A stretch of 64,000 nt of DNA. Origin: Halalkalibaculum roseum. GTDB lineage: Bacteria > Bacteroidota > Rhodothermia > Balneolales > Balneolaceae. The DNA lies in the NCBI RefSeq assembly GCF_011059145.1, contig NZ_JAALLT010000004.1:547716-611715 (forward strand), in the 5' to 3' direction. Position 1 is the stretch's first letter. Each line of letters opens with the position of its first letter. A program made the translations under genes and the position numbers. Of the stretch, positions 24,001 through 31,134 are shown in pieces. The notes beneath the pieces were generated by a model. It was not told the DNA's origin and did not search any database. It was given only the letters and a program-made list of their open reading frames with translations.

Positions 24001-26988
24001 TCTTTTATAGCTCTAAATCAGGAAATTGACCAGGAAATTCGTTGCTGGGGAGCCGGTGGAACCGCTGATACTTCGGATGAGGTGCTTATTCCTGCCTATG
24101 ACAAGCCCTTTTACAACAACCTTCTTAACCGACTTAAGGGTGAACCCGGCTTTTTCACTGAAGAGTTTAATAATGAGCAGAAGAAAGAGTTTTTTAAGTT
24201 TCTTTTTGAACATGAACCCTGGTCTCAGCTGAGTGAGAAAGAGAAAAAAGAAGTCCTGTCTGCACCGGGTGGCTATACCCGATCCTGTTGTGTTGGCAAA
24301 CTTGTCAGCATTTTCATCATCAATCACTTCGGTAAAAGATTTTCCGATGAAGAAAATGAGATCTTAAAACGTTTTACCAAGGTCTTTGAGCAAACCTATA
24401 TCCGTTTCCTGGACCTGCAAAAAGCCGAAAAACAAACCAGAGAAGCTCAAATTGAAACCGCTTTGGAAAAAGTACGCTCCCGTTCCTTAGCCATGCATAA
24501 GAGTGAGGAGCTGATTGAAGTAGTCTCAGTTCTTTTCGAAAAATTTAAAGACCTGCAGATTCCTTTCACAGCAGTGGGTATTGCGACCAGAATTGAGGGC
24601 TCTAGAGATCTGAATGCATACGTTTGTGGAGACAATGCAGATGGTCTGGTCATCACCAATTATCGTCTGCCCTACTTTGATAATCCAATACCTATAGATT
24701 TTTACAACGCCCTCGAAAAGCAACTGGATTACTTTGTAGGATGCTATTCAAAAGAAGAAAAAGATTCTTTCTATGAATATGTGATTGAACACACTGCTGA
24801 ATTCAGGCATTTACCTAAGGATATTTTAAACATGATATTCGAAAGCCCGACCTATACCATTTCAACGGTTGCAGTGAAGAATGCCGTTTTTAATATCAAT
24901 GATTTTGAAGGGAAAGAATTAGCCGAGCAAAACATTGATATCATCAAGCGTTTTGCGAGGGTTTTTGATCAGGCCTATACCCGTTTTCTTGATCTTCAAA
25001 AAGCTGAAGAACAGGCCCGCGAAGCTCAGATCGAAACAGCTTTGGAAAGAGTGAGAAGCCGCACGATGGCTATGCAGCACAGTGATGAGCTCATAGAGAC
25101 TTCTGAACTGATGTTTGATCAAATTAAAAATCTGGGTATCGAATTATGGTCGTGCGGGTTTAGCCTTTGGTTTGAAGATGACAGTTATTTCATAGGCTAC
25201 AATACAGGGCCGGACGGAAAAATGGGGGATCCGCTAAAAATACCGCTCAACGAAGATGTCTTCTTCAAGACCATCCGGCAATCAAAACGACGGGGTGACG
25301 ATTTCCTGGTATTCGAATCTGAAGGGGAATCACTGGCACAAACCTATAGCTATATGGATACACTCCCTGTGGTGGGAGAATTTATGAGAGCTATAGTTGA
25401 TGCGGGCGCTGAATTGCCCCGGTATCAGGTCACACATTGTGGTTTTTTCTCGCATGGCCATCTGATGTTCATCTCACTGAACCACAATCCGGAAGCCGTC
25501 GACATTTTCAAGCGCTTTACCAACGTATTTAAACAAACCTATACCCGATTTCTTGATCTGCAGAAAGCTGAGAAACAAGCTCGGGAAGCACAAATAGAGG
25601 CTGCACTGGAGCGCGCCAGGGCTCAAAGTATGATGATGCAGCATTCGGATGAAATAAACTCTATTTCAAATGCATTTCATGAGCAACTTATCCTCCTTGG
25701 CATCCCATCTGAATTTTCCTACGTATGGCTTCCGGATGAAGCCAATCAAACCCATCAGTTTTGGGCCAGTTGGTTTGAAGAAGATGACGGTGAAGCTTCG
25801 TTGCAAAGTAAACAAGTCACCTATCCGCTCGATAAATCAGAACCCTATACAGCAGCCTGCTTTGAAGCCTGGGCAAACCCTGAAGAGGTCCTGCAAGAAT
25901 TTATACCTCCGCCGGATATCGCCGGATTTTTTGACGTCTGGAAGGAGCTTTTGTCGGGAGCCGAAAAACTGAAAGCTCAATATTTTCCTGATGGTATCTA
26001 CTATTCAGAAGCGTACATGCGCTATGGCTGTTTTGGGATAAATATCCGTCGCAAACTTTCGGAAGAAGAAAAAAGCATTTTAAAACGGTTTTCTAAAGAA
26101 TTTGAACGTGCTTACACCCGATTTCTTGATCTGCAGAAGGCAGAAAAGCAGGCACTTCTGATTCGCGAAGAGCGCGACCGTCTTGAAATAGCTTTGAATA
26201 AACTTCATGCTACGCAGGATCAGTTGATACAGCAGGAAAAACTGGCTTCCCTGGGCCAGCTCACTGCCGGTATCGCCCATGAAATCAAAAATCCGCTCAA
26301 CTTCGTGAATAACTTTTCGGATGTGAGTATTGAGTTGATTGAGGAAGCAAGAGAGGAAGTGAAAGAAATGCTGACAGCTGACAGTCAACAGCTGTCATCT
26401 ATTTTGGACGACATCGAATCCAACCTTCGCAAAATCTACGAACACGGTTCACGGGCCGATGGTATTGTTAAATCGATGCTTCAGCACTCCAGAGGAGGCG
26501 ACGGCAAAATGGAGCCCACCGGACTGAACGCTCTCGTTAAAGAATACGCCAATTTGGCTTTTCATGGGATGCGTGCAGGAAATAATCCGATAAATGTAGA
26601 TGTTCACCTGCAGCTGGATGAGAATGTGTGTGAGATCCCTCTAGTGGCTGAGGATTTTTCGCGAGTCATTTTGAATTTGTGCAATAATGGGTTTGATGCA
26701 ATGAGGGAAAAGGTGAGAGTAAACGGGGAAAAGTACAACCCAAAACTTACAGTGCGAACCAGGAAAATGGAAACCGGCACTGTAATCCAGATCGAAGATA
26801 ACGGCACCGGTATTCCGGAAAGTGCAAAAGACAAAATTCTTCAACCGTTTTTTACCACAAAGAAAGGGACTCAAGGTACCGGACTAGGACTTAGTATTAC
26901 CAACGATATTGTGAAGGCACACGGTGGAAACCTGGACGTTCATTCTCAACCGGGAAAAACGGTTTTTACTATTAAACTCACAACTTAA
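21076..26988 (+). CDS. Giant histidine kinase with NTF2-like domain and eight tandem sensor-like modules
   Basis: A 1970-residue protein with no signal peptide or membrane helix, so probably cytoplasmic. Residues 1 to about 140 form a SnoaL/NTF2-like domain. Then eight modules of 187-193 residues follow; each ends with the same linker, consensus RFLDLQKAEAQAREAQI, then LERVRSRSMAM (linkers begin near residues 349, 539, 730, 917, 1109, 1302, 1490 and 1681). Module interiors are diverged and look like alpha-beta GAF-like folds. The C-terminus is a HisKA/HATPase core with His1735 in GIAHEIKNPLNF and G boxes EDNGTGIP and GTGLGLSI. The start is a GTG with GAGG eight bases upstream. DUF6090 follows after three bases. 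There is no receiver of its own; partners could be the regulators at 31135 or 38257. Confidence 0.88.
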   Translation: MKLTQQQLEEARSVYDIFWNSYQGGDLDAFSATLDDKFEMIGTSETERCHTKAGGIAFFKQQMEELIGNVEMRNRQVSTAEIDGLVQIIELCDIYTLAENNWSFYSKFRSSTLLRETPEGWKIASQHGSFPDIRVQEGETLAIDKIHRENLELRDAVKRRTAELENKTRELEIEAAIERVRVESMAMQHPDDLNRVNRELLNQLNNLQVEGLTGVSIWLIDKDGMVTAWDLSSPGNMGDPNSATVRYNPNKYDLLGEPWRMIQESGDDYFVLDYPVEKLEKAIDEWKKVDPSVAAGFREALANGKLTHQWNPIARHPHGILSIDLISPPSADTREIVIKMAGAFSLAYRRFLDLQKAEAQAREAQIIASMERVRAAAMAMHNSSELSSVLSTLFEQFDILGINPSHAVLTLINKEKNTLTFRTTGKNGYRVFAEQEVDLNVVDDWVDTAEKWKKSTPNAVNVNEYPPEILPDVWEVYGDIISTIPKNAVPEIKDFPEGLFITEGYCKFGYIGFAHHREPTDEKKDIVRRIAAEFGTLYQRFLDLQKAEAQTREAEIQLALERVRARTMAMQKSDELGDVIALISELMESLQIPVHDGVALITFNEDSKDLNEWMANEGFETATNFHLPYFDHPVISNLWKAREQGQKELIQRYSAEENQSFLNHIFQHTDFRHTPEPVKEYCIAAETYATTIAFQKNTAIFINDYSGVSLTDAEMSILHRFAKEFDQTYTRFLDLLKAEAQAREAQIETALERVRSRSMGMQTSAELQNVVKVIFNQLAQFNINAEHAGIVVDYKPKKDWSFWVAETQDLPAKVTVPYLDSIWDRQFTKAKKTGTGFFTTQLNFEEKNSFYKTMLPHIEGLTEKATEFYFNCPGLAISTAIEKDIGLYIENFTGTPYNEEENAILKRFAKVFQQTYTRFLDLQRAEAQAREAQIETALERVRSRSMAMHHTSELQQVIHTVHEELLGLGIGNNGGSFIALNQEIDQEIRCWGAGGTADTSDEVLIPAYDKPFYNNLLNRLKGEPGFFTEEFNNEQKKEFFKFLFEHEPWSQLSEKEKKEVLSAPGGYTRSCCVGKLVSIFIINHFGKRFSDEENEILKRFTKVFEQTYIRFLDLQKAEKQTREAQIETALEKVRSRSLAMHKSEELIEVVSVLFEKFKDLQIPFTAVGIATRIEGSRDLNAYVCGDNADGLVITNYRLPYFDNPIPIDFYNALEKQLDYFVGCYSKEEKDSFYEYVIEHTAEFRHLPKDILNMIFESPTYTISTVAVKNAVFNINDFEGKELAEQNIDIIKRFARVFDQAYTRFLDLQKAEEQAREAQIETALERVRSRTMAMQHSDELIETSELMFDQIKNLGIELWSCGFSLWFEDDSYFIGYNTGPDGKMGDPLKIPLNEDVFFKTIRQSKRRGDDFLVFESEGESLAQTYSYMDTLPVVGEFMRAIVDAGAELPRYQVTHCGFFSHGHLMFISLNHNPEAVDIFKRFTNVFKQTYTRFLDLQKAEKQAREAQIEAALERARAQSMMMQHSDEINSISNAFHEQLILLGIPSEFSYVWLPDEANQTHQFWASWFEEDDGEASLQSKQVTYPLDKSEPYTAACFEAWANPEEVLQEFIPPPDIAGFFDVWKELLSGAEKLKAQYFPDGIYYSEAYMRYGCFGINIRRKLSEEEKSILKRFSKEFERAYTRFLDLQKAEKQALLIREERDRLEIALNKLHATQDQLIQQEKLASLGQLTAGIAHEIKNPLNFVNNFSDVSIELIEEAREEVKEMLTADSQQLSSILDDIESNLRKIYEHGSRADGIVKSMLQHSRGGDGKMEPTGLNALVKEYANLAFHGMRAGNNPINVDVHLQLDENVCEIPLVAEDFSRVILNLCNNGFDAMREKVRVNGEKYNPKLTVRTRKMETGTVIQIEDNGTGIPESAKDKILQPFFTTKKGTQGTGLGLSITNDIVKAHGGNLDVHSQPGKTVFTIKLTT
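26212..26459 (+). repeat. Near-identical DNA block shared by the two kinase genes (copy 1)
   Basis: This 248-bp block, covering the end of the linker and the HisKA region, matches 30220-30467 with only six differences by my reading. The first 157 and last 60 bases are identical. Flanking kinase sequence is clearly more diverged, pointing to recent gene conversion or duplication limited to this region. Confidence 0.85.
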
Positions 26989-26991
26989 AGC

Positions 26992-27795
26992 ATGCTAAAT
27001 TTCTTCCGCACAATTCGTAAAAATCTTATAGAGCAGGCCAATGTTCGAAAGTATCTGCTCTATGCCATCGGTGAGATCCTACTAGTGGTGATAGGCATTT
27101 TGATTGCCCTGCAGTTCAACACCTGGAAAGAGGAACGTCAACATCAACTCAGTGAGCAAACTTTCTATCAGACTATTTTGGATGACTTGGAGAATGATCA
27201 AAAGAAAATGAAGCATCTCTCCACCTTTTACAAAAACAGAATTGAAAACCTGTCCTGGCTACTCAATCGGGTGAGAAACCCAGACCTGGGAGTGAAACCT
27301 GAGGAATTTGGAATACATACCGAACCGCTCTATTACAATGAATCGGCGATCAGTTTTGATGCAACTTTTGAAGCAGCCAAAAGCGGAGGAGCCTTTGAAA
27401 AATTCTCCAACAAAGAACTTTTGAAAAAATTGGTCGAATACTATTCCAATTTCAAACAAAGAGAAGATGTGCTTTCCTCCACGCTTCGATTTCTGGAAAA
27501 CTCCTTTGAGCCTTTAATGGCTGCTGTCCCAAATGATTTTTTGACTGAAAAGACGTCTGATCAAGTGTTGACCAGCGATGGAAACAAAGGATTTTATACT
27601 TTGATGGAATCTATTCAGGATCAAAGAAATATAGACACACAAAAACAGATAGAGAACTTTTTACAAGAGACGGAATTTGAGTCTTACCTCATCGGAGACC
27701 TTGGACGGTCTTTCAACATGACAAGCCAATTGGAACTTCGTTCTACTCAAATAATGTCCCTTCAGGAAGAAATCAAATCTTACCTCTATGATTAG
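26992..27795 (+). CDS. DUF6090 family membrane protein
   Basis: A 267-residue protein with the typical start of this Bacteroidota family: a short basic helix (FFRTIRKNLIEQANVRKYL) then one membrane helix, LLYAIGEILLVVIGILIAL, followed by FNTWKEERQ and a long helical soluble part. Function is unknown. It starts three bases after the giant kinase stop, so the pair is co-transcribed and may act together, for example as a membrane anchor or sensor for the soluble kinase (an inference). Its stop overlaps the start of a DUF6090 remnant (27788). Confidence 0.85.
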   Translation: MLNFFRTIRKNLIEQANVRKYLLYAIGEILLVVIGILIALQFNTWKEERQHQLSEQTFYQTILDDLENDQKKMKHLSTFYKNRIENLSWLLNRVRNPDLGVKPEEFGIHTEPLYYNESAISFDATFEAAKSGGAFEKFSNKELLKKLVEYYSNFKQREDVLSSTLRFLENSFEPLMAAVPNDFLTEKTSDQVLTSDGNKGFYTLMESIQDQRNIDTQKQIENFLQETEFESYLIGDLGRSFNMTSQLELRSTQIMSLQEEIKSYLYD

Positions 27796-27962
27796 TTTTT
27801 ACTTCAAATTTCGCCAAAAACTCTTAGAAGAAAAGAATGACATTCGGGTCCTGGCACTTTTCGACAAATATCCAATCGGAGGCTCTCAAAGAACGGGTGG
27901 AACTAATTTTAAATCTGATTGATCAGGAATTGGACCAATATCCCTTAAATGTTCAGCTAATG
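27788..27962 (+). pseudogene. Remnant of a second DUF6090 gene with internal deletion
   Basis: An ATG overlapping the previous stop opens MISFYFKFRQKLLEEKN, which resembles the N-terminus of DUF6090 proteins, then drifts and stops at 27920. In another frame the downstream part reads SEALKERVELILNLIDQEL to a stop just before 27963, matching the helical C-terminal ending seen in this family. The middle of about 200 residues, including the membrane helix, is missing. Best explained as a tandem duplicate that suffered a large deletion. Confidence 0.5.
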
Positions 27963-27969
27963 TAATCCC

Positions 27970-30900
27970 ATGAAATTAACAAAACAACAGGAAGCGGAAA
28001 TAATGCCGATCTATGAAGAGTGGTGGCATAGCTATCTGAACGGTGATGTTAAAACCTATGATCATTACCTTGACGAGGACTATCGTTTTGTCGGTTCCAC
28101 AGTGGCTGAAGATTTTTTGAATAAAGTGGATACCACACAATTCTTTGATGCAACTGCAGATCAGCTTTCGGGAAAAACACAAAAGAGAAACAGTAAGCTT
28201 ACAGCACAATATTATGATGGGATTGTATTTATAACCGAATTGGCTGACGCATATTTACTGTTCGGTGATGAATGGACCTTTTATGGAAAATTCCGTTTCT
28301 CCTCCATGCTCCGTAAAACGAGTGATGGCTGGCGATTTATTTACCAGCATTTTTCAGTTCCCGATTCAAAAGCACATGAAGGAGAAACAATAGGTTTCGA
28401 ACAAGTCTCAAAGGAAAATCAGGAATTAAGAGATGCTATAAAACGCAGAACCACTGAACTGGAATACAAAAACAGGGAACTTGAGATTGAAACAGCCCTC
28501 GAAAGAGTACGTTCGGCATCTATGGCGATGCAAGAAAGTGGCGAACTGGCCTCAGTTGCCCGTACTGTTTTTGAACAGTTACGGATTCTGGATATTGATG
28601 TATACCGATCCTGGATCGATATTTTTCATGTGGAGGAGGGATATGTACTGACCTGGTCAACTGACTTTGAAGGAAACTTTCAGCCAAACCCCGCTACTTT
28701 TCCGTTGGACTTTGATGAGACGATGTCCGACTTCTACAGGGATTTTAAATCCTCTTCCAAATTCATCGAACTTGAAGTTCATGGCGATGAGGTTAAGGAG
28801 TGGTTTGACTATCTGTATTCTGCGAGTTCAGACCCCATCTTCAAGATTTCCGACGTACCAAATGATTTGTACCAAATCTGGGCCAAGCATCAATACGGAA
28901 CAATTGCTACAACAAAGCTAAGTCCTATAACAGAGGGTGAAAAGGATATTCTGAATAGGTTTGCCAAGGTTTTTGAACAATCCTATACCCGCTTCCTCGA
29001 CCTGCAAAAGGCCGAAGAACAGGCACGGGAGGCACAGATTGAAACAGCCCTGGAAAAAGTGCGATCCCGAACCATGGCCATGCAATCCAGCGATGAATTG
29101 ACTGAAGCTGCATCCGAAATGTTCAGTCAGATCAAGGATTTGGGACTTAACCCTTGGAGTTGCGGTTTTAATATTTTTAATGAGGATAAAACAGTGATAT
29201 CTCAATGGGTGAGTTCAGGTGATGGAAGGCCTATTGAGCCATTTGATACTCCTACCGATAAAGACATTTTTAAACGCATTACCGAGCATTCATATAAAGA
29301 TGAGCCTCTATACATCGAGAAAAACGCGGGTAAGGAATTGGAGGAAACGTATAGATATATGGCCTCCCTGCCTACACTTGACAAGATATTTGATGAATTA
29401 GAATCAGCCGGTATAACGCTACCCAAAAAGCAGGTTGATCACATAGCTTATTTCAAACAGGGATATTTGATGTTCATCACATATGATGAAGTACCTGAGT
29501 ATCATTCCATCTTTAAGCGTTTTGCCAAAGTTTTTGAACAGACTTATACCCGCTTTCTCGACCTGCAAAAATCTGAAAAAAGGGCTCGTGAATCCGAAAT
29601 CGAACTGGCACTTGAAAGGGTGCGTGCCCAGGTAACGGCCATGCAAAAGTCATCTGATCTCTTCGATATCGTGGTGAATATGCGTAAGGAATTCATTTCA
29701 CTGGGTCACAAGGCGGACTATTTTTGGCATATGCGCTGGAGGCAGGAGTCCTATGAGATGTCGATGACCTCCGAAGATGGTAATCGAATCGGGATGATTA
29801 TTCGAATTCCGAAATTCGTGCATGATAGTATACCCGGTCTTGCTAAATGGGAAAGAAGCTCTGATCCTGTATATATTATGCCCCTCAGTGCAGATGATGC
29901 ATGGGACTATATAGAAAATATGAATACCCACGGCCGGTACGAGCAGGCCGACCCGAATGCACCGACGGAGAAGGACATTCAGGAGATCGGAGGTCTCACA
30001 TTTATCATTGCCCGAACGTCGCATGGTGAAATCGGATACAGCCTTCCCGGAGAAGTCCCAGATCCGCCCCAGGAAGCACTGGATACGCTGAAACGTTTTG
30101 CCGGGGTTTTTGATCTTGCTTATCAGCGGTTTGAGGATCTGCAGGCGGCAGAGCAACAGGCAAGGCTCGTTCTTGAAGAACGGGACCGTCTCGAAGTGGC
30201 CTTGAATGAGCTTCATGCCACGCAGGATCAGTTGATACAGCAGGAAAAACTGGCTTCCCTGGGCCAGCTCACTGCCGGTATCGCCCATGAAATCAAAAAT
30301 CCGCTCAACTTCGTGAATAACTTTTCGGATGTGAGTATTGAGTTGATTGAGGAAGCAAGAGAGGAAGTGAAAGAAAAGCTGACAACAGACAGCCAACAGC
30401 TGACAGCTATTTTGGACGACATCGAATCCAACCTTCGCAAAATCTACGAACACGGTTCACGGGCCGACTCTATCGTCAAGTCGATGCTCCAGCACTCCCG
30501 TGGCGGGGACGGCAAGCCGGAACCCACACCGCTCAACCCTCTGATTAAAGAATATGTGAACCTGGCCTATCACGGCATGCGTGCCGGAGCAGAGCCTATC
30601 AATGTAGACATCAAAATGAATCTGGATGCGTCCATCGATGATGTAAACCTGATTGCAGAAGACTTCAGCCGGGTGATTTTGAATCTGTGCAACAATGCAT
30701 TTGATGCAATGAGAGAAAAGGAAAAACTGACAGCTGACAGCCGACAGCTATCAGCACATCCTGATAAAAAGTATGAGCCCAATCTCACTGTCCGTACCAA
30801 AAGAGATAGTGGTACCGTTACCTTCGAAATCGAAGACAATGGCCCCGGGATACCGGATGAATTAAAGGATAAGATACTGCAGCCTTTTTTTACCACGAAG

Positions 30901-31041
30901 AAAGGCACGCAAGGTACCGGACTGGGACTGAGTATCTCCAATGATATCGTCAAGGCGCATGGTGGAACAATGAGTATTAATTCCGACCCGGAAAATGGAA
31001 CCACGTTTTGTATTTCGCTTCCGGAAAATGTAAAAACATAA
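27970..31041 (+). CDS. Histidine kinase with NTF2-like domain and three tandem sensor-like modules
   Basis: A 1023-residue paralogue of the giant kinase at 21076. Residues 1 to about 140 are NTF2-like, followed by three modules with the same linkers (near residues 340, 527 and 719) and a HisKA/HATPase core with His773 in GIAHEIKNPLNF, N box LNLCNNAFDAMREK and G boxes DNGPGIP and GTGLGLSI. It differs by an insertion after the N box (LTADSRQLSAHPD) that is built from a CTGACAG-type DNA repeat. No membrane segment. The gene lies between the DUF6090 remnant and the hybrid AraC regulator. Phosphotransfer partner unknown. Confidence 0.88.
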   Translation: MKLTKQQEAEIMPIYEEWWHSYLNGDVKTYDHYLDEDYRFVGSTVAEDFLNKVDTTQFFDATADQLSGKTQKRNSKLTAQYYDGIVFITELADAYLLFGDEWTFYGKFRFSSMLRKTSDGWRFIYQHFSVPDSKAHEGETIGFEQVSKENQELRDAIKRRTTELEYKNRELEIETALERVRSASMAMQESGELASVARTVFEQLRILDIDVYRSWIDIFHVEEGYVLTWSTDFEGNFQPNPATFPLDFDETMSDFYRDFKSSSKFIELEVHGDEVKEWFDYLYSASSDPIFKISDVPNDLYQIWAKHQYGTIATTKLSPITEGEKDILNRFAKVFEQSYTRFLDLQKAEEQAREAQIETALEKVRSRTMAMQSSDELTEAASEMFSQIKDLGLNPWSCGFNIFNEDKTVISQWVSSGDGRPIEPFDTPTDKDIFKRITEHSYKDEPLYIEKNAGKELEETYRYMASLPTLDKIFDELESAGITLPKKQVDHIAYFKQGYLMFITYDEVPEYHSIFKRFAKVFEQTYTRFLDLQKSEKRARESEIELALERVRAQVTAMQKSSDLFDIVVNMRKEFISLGHKADYFWHMRWRQESYEMSMTSEDGNRIGMIIRIPKFVHDSIPGLAKWERSSDPVYIMPLSADDAWDYIENMNTHGRYEQADPNAPTEKDIQEIGGLTFIIARTSHGEIGYSLPGEVPDPPQEALDTLKRFAGVFDLAYQRFEDLQAAEQQARLVLEERDRLEVALNELHATQDQLIQQEKLASLGQLTAGIAHEIKNPLNFVNNFSDVSIELIEEAREEVKEKLTTDSQQLTAILDDIESNLRKIYEHGSRADSIVKSMLQHSRGGDGKPEPTPLNPLIKEYVNLAYHGMRAGAEPINVDIKMNLDASIDDVNLIAEDFSRVILNLCNNAFDAMREKEKLTADSRQLSAHPDKKYEPNLTVRTKRDSGTVTFEIEDNGPGIPDELKDKILQPFFTTKKGTQGTGLGLSISNDIVKAHGGTMSINSDPENGTTFCISLPENVKT
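30220..30467 (+). repeat. Near-identical DNA block shared by the two kinase genes (copy 2)
   Basis: Partner of 26212-26459, at a constant offset of 4008 bases. Differences are confined to a short CTGACAG-rich stretch (30377-30407). Confidence 0.85.
30727..30755 (+). repeat. CTGACAG-type repeat inside the kinase coding region
   Basis: A run of CTGACAG, CTGACAG, CCGACAG and CTATCAG units, encoding LTADSRQLSA, is inserted in frame after the N box of the ATPase domain. Related units lie at 26371-26397 and 30377-30408 in the two kinase genes. The homologous position in the giant kinase has an unrelated short segment (VRVNGE). Confidence 0.6.
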
Positions 31042-31134
31042 AACTGACCCTCAAATGATTATATTTATAAAGCTTAAGACTATATTCAAGAAATTACTTT
31101 GGGTTAGTTTATCTCAAACGGGACACGATGCTAC

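Noticed and set aside
29698-30453. 251-codon open frame on the minus strand within the three-module kinase gene
   Set aside because: It is antisense to a clear coding region with strong domain matches; it has no start signal and repeats exactly where the kinase genes share sequence (also at 26080-26388).
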